DNA of 6,124 nt from an uncultured Eubacteriales bacterium (lineage in GTDB: Bacteria > Bacillota > Clostridia > Lachnospirales > Bianqueaceae): assembly GCA_900322165.1 (NCBI GenBank), contig ONYR01000308.1, positions 1-6,124 on the forward strand. The letters run 5' to 3'. Both the position numbers and the translations under genes were made by a program. Under the pieces are notes generated by a model. The model was not told the origin of the DNA, searched no databases, and worked only from the letters and a program-made list of their open reading frames with translations. Shown in pieces: positions 1 to 6,124 of this stretch (positions are counted from its first letter, which is position 1; each line of letters begins with the position of its first letter).

Positions 1-1328
1 CTGCCGTGGCAGAGATAATCGAGGTCACGGGCTAACGTGGCCGGGTCACAGGATACATACACGATCTTTTGAGGAGCCATCTGACGGAGCGTTTTCAGTA
101 GTGCTTCATCACAGCCGGCTCTTGGCGGATCGACAACGATAACGTCCGCGGAAACGCCCTGATTTTCATAGAGATCAGGAATGACCTTTTCCGCTTTTCC
201 GACAAAGAAGTCAACGTTCGTTATCTGATTGAGCTCAGCATTTACACGGGCATTTTCAATAGCCTCCGGAACGATCTCAACCGCATAGACGTGTCCGGCC
301 TTACGAGAGAGAAAAAGGCTGATCGTTCCGATTCCGCAGTAGGCATCCCATACGGTTTCACTGCCGGACAGATCCGCGAACTCCAGCACCTTCCGGTAAA
401 GTACCTGCATCTGGCGAGCATTGACCTGATAGAACGCAGGAGGTGAGATTCGGAAGGTAAGTCCATCGATGATGTCACGAATCTCCATTGACCCAAACAC
501 GGCCACCGTCTGTGTTCCAAGAATAACGTTCGTATTCGCGGTATTGATATTTAAGGCAAAACTGGTTACTTCATGAGTGCGCATGAAGTCTTTCCAGCGG
601 TCAAGGTTCGGAATAGTTTTTCCGTTGATGACAAAGCAAACCGAAATCTCGCCGGTGGCTTCCGAGGTCCGAATCAGAACATGACGAAGAAGTCCTCTCC
701 CGCTCTCCTCATCATACACACTAAGCGAAAGATCTCGAACGCAATTCATGATTTCGTGAATCAGTTCGTTGGCTTTTTCAGACTGAATCCGGCAGTCCTC
801 GGTTGGAAGGAGGCGATGAGAACGCGGGGCATAAAACCCGGCCTCCGCTTTTCCATCAACGATCTGAACCGGAAACTGCGCCTTGTTGCGGTAATGAAAA
901 TAGGCTGCACCCTCCTGACCGTGGTCTTTCATTCCAAGGGTGCTCTCAGCCAGCTTGGCTTCGATCTCCTCTTCGGTAAAATGTCCGATACGTGTCAGTA
1001 CCTGTTTCACCTTGTCCCGTTTGTAAGAAAGCTGACTTTCATACGACAGGTGGCCGAGCTGGCAGCCGCCGCATTTTCCGTCAAGCGGACAGGACGGAAC
1101 GATTCGGTCTGGCGATCGATGGATCAGTTTAATGAGTTTTCCGAACGCAAAGCGGGTGCGTACCTGAACAATACGCACCATCGCGATCTCTCCGGGCAAG
1201 GCACCCGGAACCATGACGGTAAACCCTTTGTACCGGCCGATGCCCTCTCCTTTATCGCCAAGATCGGTGAAGGACATCTCGATTTCATCATTCTTGCAAA
1301 CAGGAATGTCAACGACTCCAGATTTCAT
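1..1328 (-). CDS. rlmD: 23S rRNA (uracil-5-)-methyltransferase, RlmD/RlmCD type, C-terminus cut by window edge
   Basis: The product transfers a methyl group from S-adenosylmethionine to C5 of uridine in 23S rRNA (U1939 for RlmD; also U747 if it is the dual RlmCD enzyme of Gram-positives), acting in the cytoplasm. The frame is open for 442 codons from the ATG at 1328 to the edge, with no stop. Seen in order: a TRAM domain (about residues 9-67), four cysteines placed as in the [4Fe-4S] site of E. coli RlmD (C80, C86, C89, C179), the SAM-binding motif DAYCGIGT (328-335), VEIV (350-353), DPPRAG (400-405), and SCDPATLARDL (426-436) with nucleophile C427. Family members have about 430-460 residues, so probably only 10-20 are missing; these should include the HTxHVE general-base motif. 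The start codon overlaps the yhaM stop (ATGA), which suggests translational coupling. The family call is very secure; the choice between RlmD and RlmCD specificity is not. Confidence 0.96.
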   Translation of the reverse strand, partial: MKSGVVDIPVCKNDEIEMSFTDLGDKGEGIGRYKGFTVMVPGALPGEIAMVRIVQVRTRFAFGKLIKLIHRSPDRIVPSCPLDGKCGGCQLGHLSYESQLSYKRDKVKQVLTRIGHFTEEEIEAKLAESTLGMKDHGQEGAAYFHYRNKAQFPVQIVDGKAEAGFYAPRSHRLLPTEDCRIQSEKANELIHEIMNCVRDLSLSVYDEESGRGLLRHVLIRTSEATGEISVCFVINGKTIPNLDRWKDFMRTHEVTSFALNINTANTNVILGTQTVAVFGSMEIRDIIDGLTFRISPPAFYQVNARQMQVLYRKVLEFADLSGSETVWDAYCGIGTISLFLSRKAGHVYAVEIVPEAIENARVNAELNQITNVDFFVGKAEKVIPDLYENQGVSADVIVVDPPRAGCDEALLKTLRQMAPQKIVYVSCDPATLARDLDYLCHG

Positions 1329-2275
1329 GCTTTATTCTCTTCCGGTTTATACAGATAACGCTCGAGGGTTCGGTTAAACGAGGTCCAGTGACCTTCGGAA
1401 TTATCGCCTTTGATCGCGTCTTCCATCAGTTTCAGCTGAGAATCTGCCAGATCGGCCATGTTTAACGCCATGGCTTCCATGGTAGCCGGGACGACCGGCG
1501 AGGCATATTCAAGCTTTCCGTGATGGGAGAGGATCATGTGACAGAGCATGGTCAGTTTTTCGGGTGCCAGCTCAACGATCTTGCAGCCCTGCTCATAGAC
1601 CATCTGGTATCCGATCGTGATATGGCCAAGGAGTCTGCCTTCGTCAGTATAATCGCTGACCGGAAGCATCTGCAGCTCTTTCAGCTTTCCGATATCGTGA
1701 AGCAGACCACCCGCGATCAGAAGATCCGCATCGAGATTCGGGTAGATCTCCTTATATCCAAGCGCGAGCGTGGCAACGGATACGGAATGTTCCAAAAGAC
1801 CGCCGATATAGCCATGGTGAATGTTCTTTGCAGCTGGGTGCCGCTTCAGACGGCGGGCGATATCCGCGTTATCCTTGTAGAAATACAAAACCAGACGCTT
1901 CAGAGCCGGGTCCTGGATCCGCTCGATCATCGACATGGCTTTCTGGTACATGGTTTCGATCGGGATCCGGCTCGTGCGGAACAGGTTGGAAATATCGTAT
2001 TCATTCTCCTTGGCGGGACGAATGCGGACAATGTTGATCTGCTTCGTTTCCTGGTAGATCTGCACACGTCCGTCGACCTTAACGATATCTCCTTTGGAAA
2101 ACGGTTCGACAAGCATGTTGAGGTCCCAGATCATGCCGATCACCGAGCCGCTCCGATCCTCCAGCATGATCTTGAAGTAATCTTTGCCGGCTTTCGTGAC
2201 AAGCTGCTGCTTTTCCTTACAAAGATAGAATTCGATGACGTGCTGTCCTTCTTTAAGATCTGCGATAAATTCCAT
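1325..2275 (-). CDS. yhaM: YhaM-family 3'-5' exoribonuclease (OB-fold + HD domain)
   Basis: This is a 316-residue protein, almost exactly the length of B. subtilis YhaM (314) and similar to the Cbf1 protein of staphylococci. The family consists of cytoplasmic metal-dependent 3'-5' exonucleases that trim RNA, and also single-stranded DNA in vitro. Residues about 10-90 form an OB-fold nucleic-acid binding domain (KGDIVKVDGRVQIY near 61-74). The HD phosphohydrolase domain follows, with NIHHGYIGGLLEHS (151-164), LLHDIGKLKEL (191-201; metal ligands H193 and D194), GHI (217-219), SHHG (250-253) and NMADLAD (272-278). All expected histidine and aspartate ligands are present, so the enzyme should be active. 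The ATG at 2275 is supported by a GGAG site seven bases upstream. The stop overlaps the start of the methyltransferase gene, so the two are probably translated from one mRNA. I see no truncation or fusion. Confidence 0.95.
   Translation of the reverse strand: MEFIADLKEGQHVIEFYLCKEKQQLVTKAGKDYFKIMLEDRSGSVIGMIWDLNMLVEPFSKGDIVKVDGRVQIYQETKQINIVRIRPAKENEYDISNLFRTSRIPIETMYQKAMSMIERIQDPALKRLVLYFYKDNADIARRLKRHPAAKNIHHGYIGGLLEHSVSVATLALGYKEIYPNLDADLLIAGGLLHDIGKLKELQMLPVSDYTDEGRLLGHITIGYQMVYEQGCKIVELAPEKLTMLCHMILSHHGKLEYASPVVPATMEAMALNMADLADSQLKLMEDAIKGDNSEGHWTSFNRTLERYLYKPEENKA
1337..1343 (-). promoter_or_regulatory. Weak ribosome binding site of rlmD inside the end of yhaM
   Basis: GGAAGAG on the minus strand lies eight bases before the ATG at 1328 and is embedded in the last codons of yhaM (PEENKA). 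The match is imperfect, which fits coupled translation through the ATGA overlap. Confidence 0.5.
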
Positions 2276-2282
2276 AAGTAAA

Positions 2283-2286
2283 CTCC
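2283..2286 (-). promoter_or_regulatory. Ribosome binding site of yhaM
   Basis: GGAG (within CGGAG) on the minus strand lies seven bases before the ATG at 2275. It fixes the start of the exonuclease gene. It sits just downstream of the 2294-2314 hairpin, so initiation here is independent of the kinase gene. Confidence 0.8.
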
Positions 2287-2293
2287 GATCATA

Positions 2294-2314
2294 AAAGAAG
2301 CAAAATGCTTCTTT
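2294..2314 (-). terminator. Terminator-like hairpin between kinase gene and yhaM
   Basis: On the minus strand, four bases after the kinase stop codon, AAAGAAGCA and TGCTTCTTT form a perfect 9-bp stem around a TTT loop. The 3' arm ends in TTT and one more T follows before ATGATC, so the U-tract is short and partly inside the stem. The stem has only three G-C pairs. It could be a weak intrinsic terminator, an attenuating element between the two-component pair and yhaM-rlmD, or an mRNA 3'-end stabiliser. The symmetry is certain; the function is not. Confidence 0.45.
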
Positions 2315-2317
2315 GCA

Positions 2318-3859
2318 TTATTTTTTCTCTACAGGGTTGTACTTGTAGGCAAGCGGCAAGGTAAAGGCAAACTTGGTACCCTCTCCAACCTTGCTGTATA
2401 CTTTGATATCTTCGTGGTGAGTCAGCATGATCTGCTTGACGATGGCAAGACCAAGGCCCGTACCCATCTTGTTTTTGCCGCGCGATTTGTCGCCCTTGTT
2501 AAAGCGGTCAAAGATGTGAGGCAGCGCCTGTTCATCGATTCCGCTTCCCGTGTCAGAAACCGCGATATAGGCTTTCTTTCCGACAATGCTTGTCTCAACC
2601 GAGATCGTGTCGCCTTCGCTTGTAAACTTCAGCGCATTGTCAAGCAGGTTGTAGATCACCCGCTGCATCAGATCGAGATCCGCATTGACATACAGCTTCT
2701 CCTGAAGAAACTGGAAGTCCATGTTGATCTTCTTCTCCTCGACTCGCTGTTCAAGGCTCAGAGCGAGGTTAATGATCATCTCGTTGATATCAAAATTCGT
2801 ACGGTTGAGCTCGATCTGGCCGTTTTCCATTTTCGTCAGATCGAGGATATTGTTGGTCATCTTGGTGAGGCGGTTCGCTTCATCAAGCACGATCTGCAGA
2901 TATTTCTCGTGCATGTCCGGCGGGATCGTCCCGTCAAGCATGGCTTCGACATAGCCCTTGATCGAGGTCAGCGGCGAGCGGAAATCGTGCGAGATATTGG
3001 CAATAAAGTCGCTCTGAAGCGTGTCGACCTCGCGCAGCTCTTTTGCCATCTTGTTGAACGAATCCGTCAGCTGACCGATCTCATCGTTGGAGCGCACCTC
3101 GACTTCCTGCGTATAATCACCTTTGGTGATCGCGTCAGCCGCTTCCTTTAGCTTGCGGACGGGCTCCAGGATGTTGTAGCCAAGCATCGACGTCATGGCT
3201 GTAGCCGCGATCGCAACCAGCAACAGCACGATCATAACGATCTGCTGGAAATGCCGGGACGTTACATGCAGCGATTCCATCGAGATATGGAGAAAGACCG
3301 CACCGGTTTTGCTCATTGAGAAGTTCCCGCTTGTCTCTCCAAGCTTGAAGCCCTGGAGCTCCTGATAAGCCTGCTGATAGCCAAGCGAGATAACGGAAGA
3401 CGAATAGGCGCTCGGAAACGCGCCGCGCGTCATATCCATGTCCGTTCCGTTCAGCACTCCCTTGACAAGCGCTTTCTCAGCCAGTGTAAAGGTGCTGAAG
3501 TCAATGGGTTCCTCCGAACCTTCAAACCCGCCGAAAACCGACACGCGCACGGCGTTGTCTTCCAGCGGTGTTACGACCCAGACCGCAATGCCGGTCGCAC
3601 TTGTCGCACCTTCGATCTTGTTCCAGGCCTTTTCGCTGACGCGGAAATCCTCGTTTTCGAGCACTTCCGCCACGATCTTTTTGATCTGATCGACGTCCTT
3701 CATCCGCTCACGAAGCAGATAACGGTTCATGACAAGCGGCAGGATCAGAAGGATCAGGATGACAATGCAGCTCAAAAGACCGACATAGATCGTGAAAAAC
3801 TTGATCCGAATCGACTGAAAGCGTTTATACGTTTCAGACTTTTCCTTTTCCGTGTCCAT
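2318..3859 (-). CDS. Membrane sensor histidine kinase (HAMP-HisKA-HATPase)
   Basis: A 513-residue transmembrane sensor kinase of a two-component system. It should autophosphorylate on histidine and pass the phosphate to the regulator encoded just upstream. Seen: a short basic cytoplasmic N-terminus, TM1 (about 21-45), an extracytoplasmic region of about 160 residues (46-205), TM2 (about 206-230), and HAMP (about 229-282, with EPVRKL and DEIGQL). Then come the HisKA H-box SHDFRSPLTS (290-299, phosphoacceptor H291), N-box YNLLDNALKF (403-412), G1 DTGSG (436-440), F-box HIFDRF (448-453) and G2 GTGLGLAIV (466-474). No PAS domain is apparent. The sensor region resembles no domain I can name, so the signal is unknown. 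The ATG at 3859 shares its T... base with the regulator stop (TAATG), and only a weak GAAGTGA lies upstream, so translation is probably coupled. The architecture is like PhoR/WalK/ResE kinases, but orthology to any of them cannot be assigned. Confidence 0.96.
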   Translation of the reverse strand: MDTEKEKSETYKRFQSIRIKFFTIYVGLLSCIVILILLILPLVMNRYLLRERMKDVDQIKKIVAEVLENEDFRVSEKAWNKIEGATSATGIAVWVVTPLEDNAVRVSVFGGFEGSEEPIDFSTFTLAEKALVKGVLNGTDMDMTRGAFPSAYSSSVISLGYQQAYQELQGFKLGETSGNFSMSKTGAVFLHISMESLHVTSRHFQQIVMIVLLLVAIAATAMTSMLGYNILEPVRKLKEAADAITKGDYTQEVEVRSNDEIGQLTDSFNKMAKELREVDTLQSDFIANISHDFRSPLTSIKGYVEAMLDGTIPPDMHEKYLQIVLDEANRLTKMTNNILDLTKMENGQIELNRTNFDINEMIINLALSLEQRVEEKKINMDFQFLQEKLYVNADLDLMQRVIYNLLDNALKFTSEGDTISVETSIVGKKAYIAVSDTGSGIDEQALPHIFDRFNKGDKSRGKNKMGTGLGLAIVKQIMLTHHEDIKVYSKVGEGTKFAFTLPLAYKYNPVEKK

Positions 3860-4551
3860 TATTTCACTTCAAATTTGTAGCCGACGCCCCAAACAGTCTT
3901 GATGCTCCAGGACGGATGATCCTCGTCCGTGCCAAGCTTCTCGCGGATGCGCTTGATATGAACGTCGACCGTACGGGTATCACCGTAGTATTCGTAGCCC
4001 CAGATCTGGTTTAAGAGCTGTTCACGGGTAAATACCTGATTCGGATGCGAGGATAAGAAGAACAGCAGCTCCAGTTCCTTCGGAGGCATCTCTATGTTGT
4101 TGTCCATGTAGGTGACGGAATAGTTGGACATGTTGATCGTCAGGTCGTTGTAGGAGATCTTTTTGGCGTTGGTCTCCGGCTTATCCAGACGTCTCAGCAC
4201 AGCCTTGACGCGAGCGACAAGCTCCTTGGTGTCAAACGGCTTAACCATGTAATCGTCCGCGCCCAGCTCCAGTCCGAGAACCTTGTCAAAGGTCTCGCCC
4301 TTGGCCGTCAGCATGATGATCGGGGTCGAAGCGGTCTTGCGGATCTCGCGGCAGACCTCATAACCATCCATCTCGGGCATCATGATGTCAAGGATGATCA
4401 GGTCCGGGTTATAAGACTGAAACAGCTTCAGCGCTTCGCGTCCGTCTTTGGCTTTCTGGGTATCATAGCCTTCCTTCATCAGGTACAGTGAAATCAGTTC
4501 GGAGATGTTCGAATCATCATCCGCAATCAGAATCTTCTGCTTCGTATTCAT
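3859..4551 (-). CDS. OmpR/PhoB-family response regulator
   Basis: A 230-residue DNA-binding response regulator, the normal length for the family and the partner of the adjacent kinase. The receiver domain (about 5-118) has the acidic pair D11/D12, the phosphoacceptor D55 in LIILDIMMPEMDGYE, the switch threonine T82 in MLTAKG, and K104 in MVKPFD. The winged helix-turn-helix effector domain spans about 132-228. It carries the RTVDVHIKRIREKL recognition-helix segment (193-206) and ends with the usual VWGVGYKFE wing. All residues needed for phosphotransfer are intact. Translation starts at the ATG at 4551, preceded by AGGAG with an eight-base spacer. The gene lies 21 bases after mutS2 and overlaps the kinase start by one base, so kinase and regulator form a transcriptional unit. 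No promoter is evident in the short gap; it may be read through from mutS2 or from a promoter inside that gene. Target genes cannot be inferred from the window. Confidence 0.97.
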   Translation of the reverse strand: MNTKQKILIADDDSNISELISLYLMKEGYDTQKAKDGREALKLFQSYNPDLIILDIMMPEMDGYEVCREIRKTASTPIIMLTAKGETFDKVLGLELGADDYMVKPFDTKELVARVKAVLRRLDKPETNAKKISYNDLTINMSNYSVTYMDNNIEMPPKELELLFFLSSHPNQVFTREQLLNQIWGYEYYGDTRTVDVHIKRIREKLGTDEDHPSWSIKTVWGVGYKFEVK

Positions 4552-4559
4552 GAGAATCT

Positions 4560-4564
4560 CTCCT
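4560..4564 (-). promoter_or_regulatory. Ribosome binding site of the response regulator
   Basis: AGGAG (within CAGGAGAGA) on the minus strand lies eight bases before the ATG at 4551, inside the 21-base gap after the mutS2 stop. It is the strongest Shine-Dalgarno match in the window and supports this start codon. Confidence 0.85.
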
Positions 4565-4572
4565 GTTCTTGG

Positions 4573-6124
4573 TTATTTTTTCAGTTCAACGACCGTCACA
4601 CCCGTATCGCCCTCACCATACACACCAAGCCGGTAAGACTTGACGTGCGGTGCTTTTCGCAGATACTGATGTACAGCCTTTCGCATGGCACCGGTGCCTT
4701 TACCGTGGATGATACGCACCTGATCGATTCCGGACAGGTACGCGTCATCGAGATATTTATCAAGCTCATCGATGCCTTCATCCGTCAGCATGCCTCTTAA
4801 GTCAAGCTCGGGGTGGAAGGAAGCAGATTTGACGGTATCCTCACTTGAACGTGTACGCTGTGCATGCTTGCCCTTGGTTTCCGGAAGAACGTCTTTCGGA
4901 TCATCAAGGATCGAGAGAAGGTCACTGACTTTCACCTGCATCTTCATAATGCCGGCCTGGACTTCAAGTCTTCCGCGGTTATCCGGCGCACGGAGCACGC
5001 TGCAGGGCTGATCAAAGCCGCTGACAAGGACCTGCGTTCCGGGGATAAGCGCTTCGATCGTCACCGGACGGCCTTTCGGCTTCTCCGCTTCCTGCGTGAC
5101 GGGTTCCATTTTTTCAATGGTCTTGCGTAGCTTGGTGCGCTCTTCTTCCAGCGATTTCATATCGACCTTCGCGCCGCTCTGAATCAGCTTGTTCATGCGG
5201 GCGATCGTATGATCCGCCTCGGCCTTTGCGCTTTCCACGATCGATTTCGCTTCTTCTCTTGCTTTGTTGAGGATCTTCTCTTTCTGTCTCGACAATTTGT
5301 CTTTTTCAGAAAGCGCTTTATCCTGCAGCTCATCGAGTTCTTTCTTCAGCCGTGCGATCTCAGCCTGTTCCTTTTCAACTTCGATCCGTCTCGCCTCGAG
5401 GTCGGAAATCATATCCTCGAACTTAATATCGTTGGATTCCAGCAGCGCTCCGGCTTCCTCAATGATTTCCGTAGGAATGCCTAGCCGTTTGGAGATCGCA
5501 AACGCGTTGCTTCGGCCTGGCACACCGATCAGCAGACGATAGGTCGGCATCAGGGTCTCGACATTGAATTCGCAGCTGGCGTTTTCAACCCCTTCGGTCG
5601 AGAGAGCATAAACCTTCAGCTCACTGTAGTGAGTCGTCGCAGCTGTGAGCACTCGGCGTTTCCGAAGGTTTTCAATGATCGCCTGAGCCAGCGCTGCACC
5701 CTCGGTCGGATCCGTGCCCGCTCCGAGCTCATCAAACAAAGCCAGCGACCAAGGCGTCGCTTCTTTCAGGATCTCCACGATGTTGACCATGTGGGACGAG
5801 AACGTGGAAAGACTTTGTTCAATGCTCTGCTCATCACCGATATCCGCATAGACGGCATCAAGCACGGTGATCGAGCTGTGTTCCCGTGTCGGAATGTGCA
5901 AGCCGGCCTGTCCCATGACTTGCAGCAATCCAAGTGTTTTCAGGGTAACGGTCTTACCACCCGTATTGGGACCGGTAATGACTAACGCTTTAAAGTCTTT
6001 TCCGAGATAGATATCGATCGGAACGACAGTTTTCGGGTCAAGCAGCGGATGTCTCGCCCCGGGCAGATGGATGATGCCGTTTTCATTCAGATCCGGCTTC
6101 ACCGCGTCTTCCTCAAGTGCCAGA
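4573..6124 (-). CDS. mutS2: MutS2 ATPase/Smr protein, N-terminus cut by window edge
   Basis: The last 516 residues of MutS2 are present. Full-length MutS2 has about 780-790 residues, so roughly the first 270 lie beyond 6124. Counting from the first whole codon at 6123, the ATPase domain has Walker A GPNTGGKT (51-58), LSTFSSHM (105-112), Walker B LALFDELGAGTDP (127-139) and TTHYSEL (163-169). A long charged coiled coil follows (about 229-342), then a KOW-like beta segment (about 352-407) and a C-terminal Smr domain (about 438-516) with LDLRG (440-444) and HGKGTGAMRK (473-482). MutS2 lacks the mismatch-recognition domain of MutS1. Proposed roles are suppression of homologous recombination and, in B. 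subtilis, action on collided ribosomes. The Smr domain is a nuclease in some homologues. The frame stays open above the GTG at 6102 (codons for LALEEDA), so that GTG is internal and not the start. Confidence 0.97.
   Translation of the reverse strand, partial: LALEEDAVKPDLNENGIIHLPGARHPLLDPKTVVPIDIYLGKDFKALVITGPNTGGKTVTLKTLGLLQVMGQAGLHIPTREHSSITVLDAVYADIGDEQSIEQSLSTFSSHMVNIVEILKEATPWSLALFDELGAGTDPTEGAALAQAIIENLRKRRVLTAATTHYSELKVYALSTEGVENASCEFNVETLMPTYRLLIGVPGRSNAFAISKRLGIPTEIIEEAGALLESNDIKFEDMISDLEARRIEVEKEQAEIARLKKELDELQDKALSEKDKLSRQKEKILNKAREEAKSIVESAKAEADHTIARMNKLIQSGAKVDMKSLEEERTKLRKTIEKMEPVTQEAEKPKGRPVTIEALIPGTQVLVSGFDQPCSVLRAPDNRGRLEVQAGIMKMQVKVSDLLSILDDPKDVLPETKGKHAQRTRSSEDTVKSASFHPELDLRGMLTDEGIDELDKYLDDAYLSGIDQVRIIHGKGTGAMRKAVHQYLRKAPHVKSYRLGVYGEGDTGVTVVELKK

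Noticed and set aside
573..1358. Plus-strand open frame of 261 codons opposite rlmD
   Set aside because: It lies wholly antisense to a clear methyltransferase gene, its translation shows no domain, and it is explained by the codon usage of the true gene.
1520..2281. Plus-strand open frame of 253 codons opposite yhaM
   Set aside because: It mirrors the exonuclease gene almost exactly, with no recognisable motif and no convincing ribosome binding site; it is a shadow frame.
2287..2293. TATGAT as a possible -10 box before yhaM
   Set aside because: No acceptable -35 box occurs 16-18 bases upstream, and transcription would begin after the ribosome binding site.
2414..3151. Plus-strand open frame of 245 codons opposite the kinase gene
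   Set aside because: It is antisense to the conserved HisKA and ATPase domains and has no domain signal of its own; it is a shadow frame.
4552..4560. Small palindrome GAGATTCTC just before the regulator start
   Set aside because: Four-base arms around one base are too short to separate from chance, and no second copy is evident nearby to suggest an operator.
4576..4640. Possible promoter for the regulator in the 3' end of mutS2 (GTGACG with an AT-rich stretch downstream)
   Set aside because: No good -10 hexamer falls at the correct spacing; the AT-rich run is explained by the Lys-Lys-stop codons at the end of mutS2.
6100..6102. GTG as a possible start of mutS2
   Set aside because: The frame is open above it to the window edge, and the sequence around it matches the interior of MutS2 just before the ATPase domain; the gene is simply cut by the edge.

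Overview
The window is a stretch of ordinary, densely packed bacterial chromosome. All five genes lie on the minus strand, so transcription runs from position 6124 towards 1. Reading in that direction, they are the 3' two thirds of mutS2, an OmpR-family response regulator, its HAMP/HisKA sensor histidine kinase, a YhaM-type 3'-5' exoribonuclease, and an almost complete 23S rRNA uracil-5-methyltransferase (rlmD/RlmCD type). The two end genes run off the window. MutS2 with a Smr domain, YhaM, strong AGGAG/GGAG ribosome binding sites and a kinase with the HDFRSPLTS H-box point to a Bacillota (Firmicutes) genome. The mid-range GC (about half by eye, not counted) would suit a gut Erysipelotrichia or Clostridia species, but that placement is a guess.

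Layout: mutS2 ends at 4573. After 21 bases comes the regulator (4551-3859), whose stop codon shares one base with the start codon of the kinase (TAATG, 3859-2318). A 42-base gap follows, holding a perfect 9-bp AT-rich hairpin (2294-2314) and a GGAG ribosome binding site. The exonuclease gene (2275-1325) then overlaps the methyltransferase start by four bases (ATGA, 1328-1325). Only about 63 bases between the genes are non-coding. I saw no tRNA, rRNA, riboswitch, CRISPR array, insertion sequence or tandem repeat.

How the genes may work together: the regulator and kinase form a complete, apparently functional two-component pair. The other three genes share an RNA/ribosome theme. MutS2 has been described in Bacillus subtilis as a factor acting on collided ribosomes, YhaM degrades RNA from the 3' end, and RlmD modifies 23S rRNA. 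Whether the cluster is one transcript or two depends on the hairpin between the kinase and yhaM. I did not find a previously undescribed system. The least explained element is the roughly 160-residue extracytoplasmic sensor region of the kinase, and the most interesting context is a two-component system embedded among RNA/ribosome maintenance genes.
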